A stretch of 64,000 bases of DNA from Verrucosispora sioxanthis (lineage in GTDB: Bacteria; Actinomycetota; Actinomycetes; Mycobacteriales; Micromonosporaceae). The position numbers and the translations under genes are program-made. The stretch is from positions 186,001 to 250,000 of the forward strand of contig NZ_SAIY01000009.1 in assembly GCF_010560025.1 (NCBI RefSeq), read 5' to 3'. Positions 7,354-16,225 of this stretch are shown here, piece after piece (within the stretch, counting starts at the first letter, position 1; every line of letters begins with the position of its first letter). The notes under the pieces are model-generated. The model made no database searches and was not told the DNA's origin. It saw only the letters and a program-made list of their open reading frames with translations.

Positions 7354-9174
7354 GTGCCCACCTCCCCGTCCGTGGCGTCCGAGCCCGCCTCACCGTCGCC
7401 GTCGCGGGTCACCCGCGACCGCCGTACCGACCTGATCGTGGTGCTGGTCGCGTTGGCGCTCGCCGGTTGGGTGACCAGCGGGCTGTGGATCGACCCGAAC
7501 GGACGGGCGATCACCGTCAACTCCAGCGACCAGGCGCTGTTCGAGTGGCTGCTGGCCTTCGGCGGGCACGCGCTGACCCACGGGGACAACCCGCTCTACA
7601 CCTATCTGATCAACGTCCCCGACGGGGTCAACCTCGCGGTCAACACCTCGATCACGGTGTACGCGGCGGTCTTCGCCCCGCTGACGTACCTGATCGGCCC
7701 GCCGGCCACCTTCCTGGTGATCCTCACCCTGAATCTGGCCGCCACCGCCGTCGCCTGGTACTGGCTGCTCTCCCGGCACCTGGTCCGCAGCCCGCTCGCC
7801 GCCGCGATCGGCGGGCTGTTCATCGGCTTCTCCCCCGGCATGGTCTCGCACGCCAACGCCCACCTGAACTGGACCGCCGGCTGGCTGGTGCCACTGCTGG
7901 TCTGGCGGCTGTTCGCGCTGCGCCGCCCCGGCCACTGGCTGCGCGACGGCGCCCTCCTCGGCCTCCTCGTCGCGGTCGCCTTCTCGATCGCCGCCGAGGG
8001 CCTGTTCTTCACCGCGCTGGCGCTCGGTCTCTTCGTCGCCGTCTGGGCACTGCATCCGGCCAACCGGACGGAGGCCCGCGCCGTCCTGCCGTCGTTCCTG
8101 CGCGGGCTGGTGGTCACCGCGGTGGTCGCCGGGGTGTTGCTGGCGTACCCGCTGTGGCTGCACTTCGCCGGACCGCAGCGGTTCCACGGCACCGGCTTCG
8201 ACGCAGTGATCCACTCCGAGGACGTCGCCGCGTACGCCGCCTACCCACGCCGCTCGCTGGCGGGCGAGGCCGGTTTCGGCACCTCGCTGGCACCGAACCC
8301 GACCGAGGAGAACTCCTTCTTCGGGCTGCCGCTGCTGGTGCTGGCCATCGGCTGTTTCGTGCTGCTGTGGCGGGGCGGTGACGCACGCCGGCGGGCGACC
8401 CTGTGGGCCCTCGGGATCCTCGCGGTGGTGTTCACCGCGCTCTCCTTCGGGCCGGTGGCCAAGGTCGAGGGTCGGCGCACCGACCTGCCGATGCCCTTCG
8501 ACCTGCTCGGGCACCTGCCGGTGGTGAACGCCGCGCTGCCCGCCCGGTTCGCGCTTGTGGTGACGCCGGTGATCGGCCTGCTGCTGGCGTACGCGGTGGA
8601 CCAGTTGCGTCGCCGCCCGCTGTCCCGCCCGGCGGCGGTGGCGTGGACCGTCGGCTTCGCGGTGGCCCTGGTGCCCCTGTTCCCCACCCCACTGCTGACC
8701 AGCGAACGCGAGCCGATTCCCCGTTTCATCACCTCCGGCGCCTGGCGGGACCACGTCTCCCCCGGCGGGGTGCTGACCCCGGCACCGCTCACCCTCGACG
8801 TCTACCCCGACGGTCAGCGCTGGCAGGCGTACGCGCTGGCGCACCGGCAGGGCGAGTTCGCCATCCCCTCCGGCTTCTTCCTCGGCCCCGGCGGTCCCGA
8901 GGACCGGGGACGCATCGGTCCGGTGCCGCGCCCGTTCGGCGCGCTGCTGGACCAGGCCGCCCGCACCGGGCTGCCGCCGATCGTCACCGAGGGCACCCGT
9001 GAGGAGGTACGCGCCGACCTGGAGCACTGGCGGATCGAGACGGTGGTGCTCGCCGAGGAGGTGCACGGTGCCAAGTGGCCGGTCGACGAGGAGGCCGTCC
9101 GCCGCACCCTGGTCCTGCTGTTCGGCGAGCCGGAGCGGGTCGAGGACGTCTGGGTGTGGCGGGTCCGCCGGTGA
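7354..9174 (+). CDS. Large polytopic membrane protein, GT-C-like
   Basis: Membrane protein of 606 residues with roughly eleven hydrophobic helices in the first 460 residues, then a soluble C-terminal domain of about 140 residues. The first outer loop carries acidic residues after helix 1 (NSSDQALFEW), and NPLYTYLINVPDGVNL follows, as in GT-C glycosyltransferase-like proteins of actinobacteria. No specific donor or acceptor can be named. The GTG at 7354 lies seven bases behind a -10 TAACGT (7341-7346) without a ribosome site, so leaderless translation is likely. Confidence 0.75.
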   Translation: MPTSPSVASEPASPSPSRVTRDRRTDLIVVLVALALAGWVTSGLWIDPNGRAITVNSSDQALFEWLLAFGGHALTHGDNPLYTYLINVPDGVNLAVNTSITVYAAVFAPLTYLIGPPATFLVILTLNLAATAVAWYWLLSRHLVRSPLAAAIGGLFIGFSPGMVSHANAHLNWTAGWLVPLLVWRLFALRRPGHWLRDGALLGLLVAVAFSIAAEGLFFTALALGLFVAVWALHPANRTEARAVLPSFLRGLVVTAVVAGVLLAYPLWLHFAGPQRFHGTGFDAVIHSEDVAAYAAYPRRSLAGEAGFGTSLAPNPTEENSFFGLPLLVLAIGCFVLLWRGGDARRRATLWALGILAVVFTALSFGPVAKVEGRRTDLPMPFDLLGHLPVVNAALPARFALVVTPVIGLLLAYAVDQLRRRPLSRPAAVAWTVGFAVALVPLFPTPLLTSEREPIPRFITSGAWRDHVSPGGVLTPAPLTLDVYPDGQRWQAYALAHRQGEFAIPSGFFLGPGGPEDRGRIGPVPRPFGALLDQAARTGLPPIVTEGTREEVRADLEHWRIETVVLAEEVHGAKWPVDEEAVRRTLVLLFGEPERVEDVWVWRVRR

Positions 9175-9260
9175 CCGCGGCTCCGGCGGCCAGCGTGGCG
9201 GCTCCGGCGGTGAGCCGGCTCACCGATTGTGACCAGCCGGTACGGGTCTAGGCTGGACGG

Positions 9261-9905
9261 GTGACCGTGACGACCTCCGGCCTGACGGCCGTACGCGCCG
9301 GTGTCCTCGACTACGCCGCCGCCTGGGACGAGCAGCGTCGCCTGCACGAGGCGGTGGTCACCGGCGGGCAGGGTGACACCGTGCTGCTGCTGGAACACCC
9401 GAGCGTCTACACCGCGGGCAAGCGCACCGAGCCGTGGGACCGTCCGGTCGACGGCACCCCGGTGATCGACGTGGACCGCGGCGGCAAGATCACCTGGCAC
9501 GGCCCGGGCCAGCTGGTGGGCTACCCGATCGTCCGCCTGCCCGACCCGGTCGACGTGGTCGCGTACGTGCGGCGGGTCGAGCAGTTGCTGATCGACGTGT
9601 GCGCCGAGTTCGGCCTGACCGCCGGGCGGGTCGAGGGGCGCAGCGGGGTGTGGGTGCCGGCCGACGCCCGGGGCCCCGAGCGGAAGGTCGCGGCGATCGG
9701 CATCCGGGTCGCCCGGGGCGTCACCCTGCACGGCTTCTCCATCAACTGCGACTGCGACCTGACCGCCTTCGACCGGATCGTGCCCTGCGGCATCCGCGAC
9801 GCCGGCGTCACCTCCCTCACCGCCGAACTGAACCGCCCCATCACCGTCACCGACGTCCTCCCCGCAGTGGAACGCCACCTCCCCACCCTCCTCCCCACCC
9901 CCTGA
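9261..9905 (+). CDS. lipB: Lipoyl(octanoyl) transferase LipB
   Basis: Transfers octanoate from octanoyl-ACP to lipoyl domains of 2-oxoacid dehydrogenases, the first step of lipoate assembly in the cytoplasm. The family signature RGGKITWHGPGQLVGYPI is at residues 73-90. The catalytic dyad falls at Lys142 (KVAAIGIRV) and Cys176 (PCGI), the same numbering as in M. tuberculosis LipB. The GTG start lies six bases after TAGGCT, a leaderless arrangement. lipA, normally the next gene, is here separated by an aspartyl-tRNA synthetase on the other strand. Confidence 0.97.
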   Translation: MTVTTSGLTAVRAGVLDYAAAWDEQRRLHEAVVTGGQGDTVLLLEHPSVYTAGKRTEPWDRPVDGTPVIDVDRGGKITWHGPGQLVGYPIVRLPDPVDVVAYVRRVEQLLIDVCAEFGLTAGRVEGRSGVWVPADARGPERKVAAIGIRVARGVTLHGFSINCDCDLTAFDRIVPCGIRDAGVTSLTAELNRPITVTDVLPAVERHLPTLLPTP

Positions 9906-9927
9906 ACCACCCCACCCCACCCACTCG

Positions 9928-9988
9928 GTTGATCATGAAGTTGTTGTCCCGCCATACCGGTATCGGTGACAACAACTTCATGATCAAC
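9928..9988. repeat. Palindromic module, family A copy 2
   Basis: Perfect 21-bp arms at 9928-9948 and 9968-9988 carry the core TTGATCATGAAGTT; the 19-base loop contains TACCGGTA. It lies between lipB and the convergent synthetase gene. The flanks are strongly C-rich on the left (from inside the end of lipB) and G-rich on the right (GGGTGGGTGTGGGTC), mirror images of each other. Confidence 0.85.
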
Positions 9989-10022
9989 GGCGAGGTCGAT
10001 CGGGTGGGTGTGGGTCAGGGGG

Positions 10023-11309
10023 TTAGGGGGTTAGGCGGTGAAGGTCGCGGGGGAAGGGGGTTACCTCGCGGATGTTGGGGGCGCCGGTGAGGCGGGCGAC
10101 GAGGCGTTCCAGGCCGATGGCGAAGCCGCCGTGCGGAGGCATGCCGTGGCGGAAGGCGTCGACGTAGCCGGCGTACGGCTCCACCGGCTCACCTCGGGCG
10201 GCCAGCGCGGCCAGGTAGTCGGCGTGCCGGTGCAGCCGCTGTCCGCCGGTGACCAGTTCGAGGCCCCGGAACAGCAGGTCGAAGCCGTTGGAGTAGCCCG
10301 GCCGTGCCGGGTCCGGGTGGGTGTAGAAGGGCCGCTTCGCCATCGGGTACCCGGTGACGAAGAGGAACTCCGACCCGTGTTCGTGCCGGGCCCACTCCCC
10401 CAGCGCCCGCTCGTGCGCCGGGGCCAGGTCCGGTTCGTCGGCCGGCGCGCCGGCGATCCGCAGCGCGTCGGTGAAGTGCACCGCCGGGATCTGCGCCGGC
10501 ACCGGTGGGGGCGTGACGCCGAGGGTGGCCAGCGCGGCGGCGGCCCGGTCAGCGACCGCGTCGAGCATCCCGGCGAGGGTGTCCCGCAGCACCGCCATCA
10601 CGTCCCGGTGGTCGGTGACGAAACCCAACTCGACGTCGAGCGAGGTGTACTGCGCCAGGTGTCGCACGGTGTCGTGCGGTTCGGCGCGGAACACCGGCCC
10701 GACCTCGTAGACCCGCTCGAAGACCCCGACCATCAGCTGCTTGTAGAACTGTGGCGACTGGGCCAAATAAGCGGGCCGACCGAACCAGTCCAGGGCGAAG
10801 ACGTTCGCCCCGCTCTCGGTGCTGGCGGCGACCACCTTGGGTGTCTGGATCTCCACGAAGCGGTGGGCGTCCAACGAGGCCCGGAAACCGGCCACCGCCG
10901 CCGCGGAGATCCGCAACGCGGCCGACCGGGTCGGGTGGCGCAGGGCGACCGGGGCATGGTCCAGCTGGGTCGGCAGGGTGGCCGCCAGTTCGGGCCGGTA
11001 CAGGTCGAACGGGGGCGGCACGGCGGGTGGGCCGAGCGGACGTACCGTCGGGTCGGTCAGCTCCAACCCGCCGGGTGCCGCCGCGTTGGCGACCACGGTG
11101 GCCACCACCTCGACGACGGTCTCCTCCGGCAGCGCCGCGACCTCGGCGCGCACCACGGGGTCGGTGACCACCACCTGCACCAGGCCGGCGGCGTCCCGGA
11201 CGATCAGGAAGGCCACCGACTTGAGCAGCCGGCGGCGGTGGACCCAGCCGGCAACCCGGACGGTGCGCCCGGTGTACGGCGTGAGCTGGTCGGACAGGAT
11301 GCGTTGCAT
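10023..11309 (-). CDS. Aspartate-tRNA ligase, archaeal/eukaryal type, T-box controlled
   Basis: Class IIb aminoacyl-tRNA synthetase of 428 residues charging tRNA with Asp. An N-terminal OB fold (VRVAGWVHRRR) is followed by the class II core with motif 2 (VFRAEPHDTVRHLAQYTSL) and motif 3 (GFAIGLERLVARL). It is much shorter than the usual bacterial AspRS of about 590 residues because the GAD insertion is missing, as in archaeal enzymes, many of which are non-discriminating and also charge tRNA-Asn. The ATG at 11309 follows AGGAGGT. It interrupts the lipB-lipA pair and is probably a second, regulated AspRS. Confidence 0.9.
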   Translation of the reverse strand: MQRILSDQLTPYTGRTVRVAGWVHRRRLLKSVAFLIVRDAAGLVQVVVTDPVVRAEVAALPEETVVEVVATVVANAAAPGGLELTDPTVRPLGPPAVPPPFDLYRPELAATLPTQLDHAPVALRHPTRSAALRISAAAVAGFRASLDAHRFVEIQTPKVVAASTESGANVFALDWFGRPAYLAQSPQFYKQLMVGVFERVYEVGPVFRAEPHDTVRHLAQYTSLDVELGFVTDHRDVMAVLRDTLAGMLDAVADRAAAALATLGVTPPPVPAQIPAVHFTDALRIAGAPADEPDLAPAHERALGEWARHEHGSEFLFVTGYPMAKRPFYTHPDPARPGYSNGFDLLFRGLELVTGGQRLHRHADYLAALAARGEPVEPYAGYVDAFRHGMPPHGGFAIGLERLVARLTGAPNIREVTPFPRDLHRLTP

Positions 11310-11313
11310 GGCT

Positions 11314-11612
11314 ACCTCCTCGATCAATCGCAACGCGATCCCCGGGAGGTGTGGGCGAGCGGGAAACCTCGCGGTGCCACCACACCTTCGCTCCCGTCGG
11401 GACGGGAGCCTCGTTCGTCGCCTTTTCACCGGGGCCAGCCGGGCGGGGTCTACTGGGCGCGGATACCGGGGTGACCCTGCTCAACGAGGGCTGTCACCGC
11501 ACGCCGTTCTTCCCGCGGCTCGGGAGGGTCTTCGCGGGCCGGCGCCAGACCGCCTCGCAGCAACCGGCGGCTCTCTTCAACTGGCGGGTCGGCGCGCTAC
11601 TCGGCTCCGTCG
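11314..11612 (-). promoter_or_regulatory. T-box riboswitch leader specific for tRNA-Asp
   Basis: Read on the minus strand, the leader holds AGTAG near 11601-11597, the stem I apical motifs AGAGAG and GGTTGCTG (11577-11559), then GAA-GAC-CCTCCCGAG with GAC at 11530-11528 as the specifier codon for Asp. The T-box proper, GTGTGGTGGCACCGCG, spans 11386-11371. Its tRNA-end contact reads TGGC, which fits the G73 discriminator of tRNA-Asp. ACCTCC at 11350-11345 can pair with the GGAGGT ribosome site at 11319-11314, so control is probably translational. Confidence 0.85.
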
Positions 11613-11759
11613 TCGCTGTTCGTCGGGCACGTTAACACCTGGCCGGACCCGCCTGTTACGTGTTTATCCCGGCCCCGGTGTCCGGCGTCACAGCATTTCC
11701 GGGGTGACGGCCGTCGCCCGCCGTTCATCGACCGCCGCCGTCCGGCGTAGGCTCGTTTT

Positions 11760-12752
11760 GTGACGATCGAGCACTCCGCGCCGACGACCGGCCAGGCCGC
11801 GAGTACCGCGACGCCCGCACCCGAGGGGCGGCGACTGCTGCGGATCGAGGCACGCAACGCCGAGACGCCGATCGAGCGCAAACCGCCGTGGATCAAGGTC
11901 AAGGCCAAGATGGGCCCGGAGTACACCCAGCTGCGCGGGTTGGTCTCGCGCGAGGGGCTGCACACGGTGTGCCAGGAGGCCGGCTGCCCCAACATCTACG
12001 AATGCTGGGAGGACCGCGAAGCCACCTTCCTCATCGGCGGTGACCAGTGCACCCGCCGCTGCGACTTCTGCCAGATCGACACCGGCAAGCCGGCCGAGTT
12101 CGACGCCGACGAGCCGCGTCGCGTCGCCGAGTCGGTGGTCTCGATGGGGTTGCGGTACGCCACCATCACCGGAGTCGCCCGCGACGACCTGCCCGACGGC
12201 GGGGCCTGGCTCTACGCCGAGACGGTGCGGCAGATCCACGCCCTGCAACCCGGCTGCGGCGTCGAGTTGCTGATCCCGGACTTCAACGCGGTACCCGAGC
12301 AGCTCGCCGAGGTCTTCGGCGCCCGACCGGAGGTGCTCGCGCACAACGTGGAGACGGTCCCCCGGATCTTCAAGCGGATCCGGCCGGCCTTCCGCTACGA
12401 ACGGTCGCTGGACGTCATCCGGCAGGCCCGCGCCGACGGCCTGGTCACCAAGAGCAACCTGATCCTCGGGATGGGCGAGGAGCGGGCCGAGATCTCCCAG
12501 GCCCTGCGCGACCTGCACGCCGCCGGCTGCGAGCTGATCACCATCACCCAGTACCTGCGCCCCTCCCCCCGGCACCACCCGGTGGAACGCTGGGTCAAGC
12601 CGGAGGAGTTCGTCGAGCTGCGCGAGGAGGCCGAGGAGATCGGTTTCGCCGGTGTGATGAGCGGCCCCCTGGTCCGCTCCTCCTACCGCGCCGGCCGCCT
12701 CTACCAGCAGGCGCTCGCCGCCCGCGAACCCGCACCCCTCCCCACCCGCTAA
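11760..12752 (+). CDS. lipA: Lipoyl synthase LipA
   Basis: Radical-SAM enzyme of 330 residues that inserts two sulfur atoms into octanoyl groups on lipoyl domains. The auxiliary [4Fe-4S] cluster cysteines are Cys71, Cys76 and Cys82, and the radical-SAM motif is Cys97-x3-Cys101-x2-Cys104 (CTRRCDFC). The C-terminal RSSYRAG motif supplies the serine ligand of the auxiliary cluster. The GTG start lies six bases behind TAGGCT (11748-11753), matching the leaderless promoter of lipB and suggesting co-ordinate expression despite the split locus. Confidence 0.97.
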   Translation: MTIEHSAPTTGQAASTATPAPEGRRLLRIEARNAETPIERKPPWIKVKAKMGPEYTQLRGLVSREGLHTVCQEAGCPNIYECWEDREATFLIGGDQCTRRCDFCQIDTGKPAEFDADEPRRVAESVVSMGLRYATITGVARDDLPDGGAWLYAETVRQIHALQPGCGVELLIPDFNAVPEQLAEVFGARPEVLAHNVETVPRIFKRIRPAFRYERSLDVIRQARADGLVTKSNLILGMGEERAEISQALRDLHAAGCELITITQYLRPSPRHHPVERWVKPEEFVELREEAEEIGFAGVMSGPLVRSSYRAGRLYQQALAAREPAPLPTR

Positions 12753-12775
12753 CCACCCTCACCCCACCCTCACGC

Positions 12776-12850
12776 CGTCGATCTTGCACTTGTGGTCGCC
12801 GTTGTGCGGCTTTCGCGGCGTATGCACCAACCGAAAGCGCAAGATCGGCG
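12776..12850. repeat. Palindromic module, family A variant (copy 3)
   Basis: Arms 12776-12791 and 12835-12850 pair at 14 of 16 positions around the core CGATCTTGCACTT; an inner pair GGCTTTCG/CGAAAGC lies between them. The element fills the gap between lipA and the convergent LuxR gene. Left flank is C-rich (CACCCTCACCCCACCCTC), right flank G-rich (GGGCGGGTGGGGTC), as in the other copies. Confidence 0.7.
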
Positions 12851-12868
12851 CGGTCTGGGCGGGTGGGG

Positions 12869-15760
12869 TCAGGTGAGCAGGTTGAGGCGGTGGGCGAGGG
12901 CGGCGGCCTCCACCCGGTTGGTCACGTCCAGCTTGGCGATGATCCGGGAGACGTGCACGCTCGCGGTCTTGGGCGAGATGAACAACTGTTCGGCGATGCG
13001 GCTGTTGCTGTGTCCCGCGGCGACCAGGCGCAACACCTCGCGTTCCCGCTCGGTCAGCAGCTCCGCGCCGGGCCGGCCCCGGCCGACGCCGCAGGCCGAC
13101 GCGGCGGGCGAGGGTGGCCGCCCGCTCGGCGAGCCGGACCGCACCGAGCCCGCCGGCGAGCCCGGCCGCCTCGCTCACCGCCGCGGCCACCGCGTCCGCT
13201 GCCCCGCCCCCGCCGCCGCCTCGGCGAAACCCAGCAGCACCCGGGCCAGTTCCCCGGGCTGACCGGCGGTCCGCCAGGCCGCGACCGCCGTTTGCCAGGC
13301 GGCGAGCGACCCGGCGTCGGACGCCTCGGCACCCGACCCACGGTGGCGGCCACCTCGGCGGCGTACGCCTTCTCGGCGGGAAACCGGGCCGCGACGCCGC
13401 CGGCCAACGCGGCGACCTCGGCGGCCACGGCCTCGGCGTCGACGTGTCGGGCGACCCGCGCCGTCGCCGCCAGCACCGGCCAGCTGTAGCGGGGATAGTC
13501 GACGATCGCCGGATCGGTCAGGCTCGCCCGTGCCGCCCGCAGCGCCTCGGCCCGGTCGTCGGCCACGAGCGCCGCCTCCAGCCGCAGCAGATACAGCGGA
13601 AGCCGGTTGTGCGGGTGCAGGTACGGCTTGCTGAGAAAGCTCAGCGCCCGAGCGACCGTCTCGTCGGCGCGGGGATGCCCCTGCGCCAGTCGCAGTGCCG
13701 CCCGCAGTTGCAGCCAGTGCAGCCCGGAGACGCCCGGCGGGTCGAGCCGGGCCGCCTCGGCGCACACCTGGTCGGCCTCCGCCCAACGGCCCAGCGCCAG
13801 CAACGCCTCCGCCCGGTTCGAGAGCAGGTACGCGCCGGTGGAGCGGCTGATGCCGACCCGACGCGCCTCGCTCACCCCGTCGGCGGCGGCCTGCGCCGAC
13901 TCGTCGTACCGGCCCAGCTCGTACAGCACGTCGGAGATGTGCACCAGCGCGCTGACCAGCGCCGGAGCCTCCCGGCGGTCCGCGCCAGCGCCTCGCAGCG
14001 GCGCAGCTCGGCCAACCCCAGATCAGCCGCGCCCTCGCGGCGTTTCAGCACCGCCAGCTGCACCAGCAGCAGGGCACCGTCCGCGCCGGCCGCCTGCGCC
14101 GCGGTCACCACCTCGGCGGCGATCCGGGCCGCGTCGGTGTGGTCGATGCGGGCCAGGTGATCGGCGAGGTCGGCGAGCAGCCGCAGCCGGTCGGGCCGTC
14201 CGACACCCCGGACACCAGCCGGTACGCCTCCCGCAGCTCGGTGGCGCCGTCGCTCTTGCCGAGCATGGCCAGCATCCGGCCGCGCCGATCCAGCAACCGC
14301 GCCGCGCGCAGCGGCTCCGCACCGGTGTCGACCTCGTCCAGCGCGGCCCGGGTCAGGGTCAGGGCACGCTGGTAGTCACCGGCGGTGGTCGCCGCGCCGA
14401 GCGTCTCCTCCAGCAGCGCGAGGTGGTCCATGCCGAGCCGGTCGGCGGCGTCGGGCACCAGCTCCCACAGTTCCAGCACCCGTTCCAGCAGCCGGGTCTG
14501 CTCGGCGTACGCGTACCGGTCGGCGGCGGCGCCGGCGTCACCCGGGCGGCCACCAGGGCCCGGGGATGGTCGTGGGCGGCGTACCAGTGGTGGGCGATCT
14601 CGGCCGGCGCCCGGCCGGCGGCGACCAGGTGCGGCTGCGCCTCGATGGCCGCGGCGAACCGGGCGTGCAGCCGGGCGTGTTCGCCGGGCAGCAACTCGTC
14701 GTGGACCGCCTCACGGACCAGCGCGTGGCGGAACTCGTAGTCGCCGTCCGGGTCGGCGACCAGCAGCTGCGCGGCGACGGCGGCCCGTACCGCGTCGTCC
14801 AGCTCCGCCTCGGGCAGGCCGGCGACCTCGGCGAGCAGTTGGTGTGCCAGTCGGTTGCCGCCGGCGGCGGCGATCCGCAGCACCCGCTGGGCCGACTCGG
14901 GCAGCCGGTCCACCCGGGCCAGCAGCAGATCGCGCAGTGTCTCCGGCAGCGCGGCGCAGCCGATCGGGCTGCCGGCGGCGGCGAGTTCCTCGATGAACAG
15001 GGGGTTGCCCTGCGTACGGTCGTGGATGTCGTCGACCGCCCGGGCGGCCGGCTCGGCACCCAGCAGCCCGGCGAGGACCGCCCCGGTGCCGTCCCGCTCC
15101 AGCCGGGACAGCTCGACCCGCTCGACGCCCCGGGCCCGGTCCAGCTCGGCCAGGAAGGGCCGCAACGGGTGGCCCCGGTGCAGCTCGTCGGTGCGGTAGG
15201 TGCAGATCAGCAGCAGCGGGCCGGGGTGGCCCGCCCGCACCAGGAAGCCGATGAGATCGCGGGTCGACCGGTCCGCCCAGTGCAGATCCTCGATCGCCAC
15301 GATCAGTGGCCGCGCCGCGGCGAGCCGGCCGAACAGCTGGGCGACCAGGTCGAACAGGTAACCCCGGGGGGCGTCCGAGGGTGTGCGGCGGCGGGCGCGG
15401 TGGCACCGGCCGGGCAGGCCAGCTCCGGCAGCAGGCGGGCGAACTCGGCGTCGTACCCGTCGAGGACGCCGGTCCGTCGCGGCGCAGCACCGCCCGCAGG
15501 ACCGCGGCGAACGGGGCGAACGGCAGGCCGGCCTCGCCGAGTTCGAGGCACTGCCCGACCAGCAGGCGGGCGTCGTCACCGACGGCGCGGCCGAACTCCT
15601 CCAGCAGGCGGGTCTTGCCGACCCCGGCCTCGCCGCCGACCAGGAGGGTGACCGGCTCCCCGGCGCGGACGCGGGCGACCGCCTCGCGTAGCCGTGTCAT
15701 CTCCCGCTGGCGGCCGACGAGGACGGTACTGGTGGGGCGGACGGTCACGGCACCGAGCAT
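12869..15760 (-). pseudogene. Large LuxR family ATP-binding regulator with about eight frameshifts
   Basis: The parts of a LAL-type regulator of about 960 residues are all present. They are an N-terminal AAA domain (TVLVGRQREM, Walker A GGEAGVGKTRL, Walker B-like LIVAIEDLHWAD), a TPR-like middle, and a C-terminal LuxR HTH (LLTEREREVLRLVAAGHSN). The reading frame changes near 15475, 15365, 14535, 14205, 13980, 13335, 13215 and 13100. Six of these are explained by one missing base and two (about 15365 and 13100) by one extra base. No in-frame stop interrupts the reconstructed protein and codon bias is intact, so either decay is very recent or the sequence is wrong here. It may respond to a signal and control a nearby cluster, but none is adjacent. 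Confidence 0.8.
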
Positions 15761-15788
15761 GCCACGCCCACCCTCGCCGGCCCGCCGG

Positions 15789-15835
15789 CCGTTCCCCCCG
15801 GCCCCGACACCGTGGTGGTGTCGGGGCGGGAACGG
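15789..15835 (-). terminator. Bipartite hairpin terminator
   Basis: Outer arms CCGTTCCC/GGGAACGG and inner arms CCCCGACACC/GGTGTCGGGG form an 18-bp stem with a five-base loop and a small bulge. It lies 23 bp beyond the stop of the small minus-strand gene and before the LuxR start, so it probably ends the transcript of the small gene. Confidence 0.65.
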
Positions 15836-15858
15836 TGCGGTTGGTTCTCCCCCACGGC

Positions 15859-16029
15859 TCAGTGGCGGGCCTCGTCGGTGTGCGTCCGATGCTGCCGGCG
15901 GTGCAGCCAACCGCGTGCCGAGCGGTGCGGCAGCGACCGCGCCAGCCGGTCCCGGGCGGCGTCGGCCCGCAGCTCCGCCGCGTGCGTACGGTAGAGGCTG
16001 AGCATGAGATTGGCGTCGTGACCGAACAT
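15859..16029 (-). CDS. Small basic conserved actinobacterial protein
   Basis: Hypothetical protein of 56 residues starting MFGHDANLMLSLYRTHAAELRA and ending in a His/Arg-rich tail (RRQHRTHTDEARH). Short proteins beginning with an aromatic/His stretch and an AAELRADA helix recur in Micromonosporaceae and Streptomyces, but no function is known. The ATG at 16029 was chosen because GGGAG lies seven bases upstream; a start nine codons earlier has no ribosome site. A strong hairpin follows the stop. Confidence 0.65.
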   Translation of the reverse strand: MFGHDANLMLSLYRTHAAELRADAARDRLARSLPHRSARGWLHRRQHRTHTDEARH

Positions 16030-16225
16030 GTCGCGCTCCCTGCGATTCGTCGTCATCCGATGACACCGACTCTGCTCGCGAAGGTGCCGCCGGGGCATGG
16101 GCACGGTGCCTGATCTGTGCCCGCTCGCCCTCCTTACGCCGGGTCGCTGGCGGCGGTTCGGGGTCGTAAGGTACTCAGCCGGCCGCGGATCAACTGTGCG
16201 GCGGGCGCCCACTAGACTCGACGTC

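Noticed and set aside
7390..9066. Long minus-strand open frame of 558 codons opposite the membrane-protein gene
   Set aside because: Composition is Gln/Gly/Arg/His-rich with no motifs; it is the usual antisense shadow of a high-G+C gene whose sense strand has clear membrane helices and a promoter.
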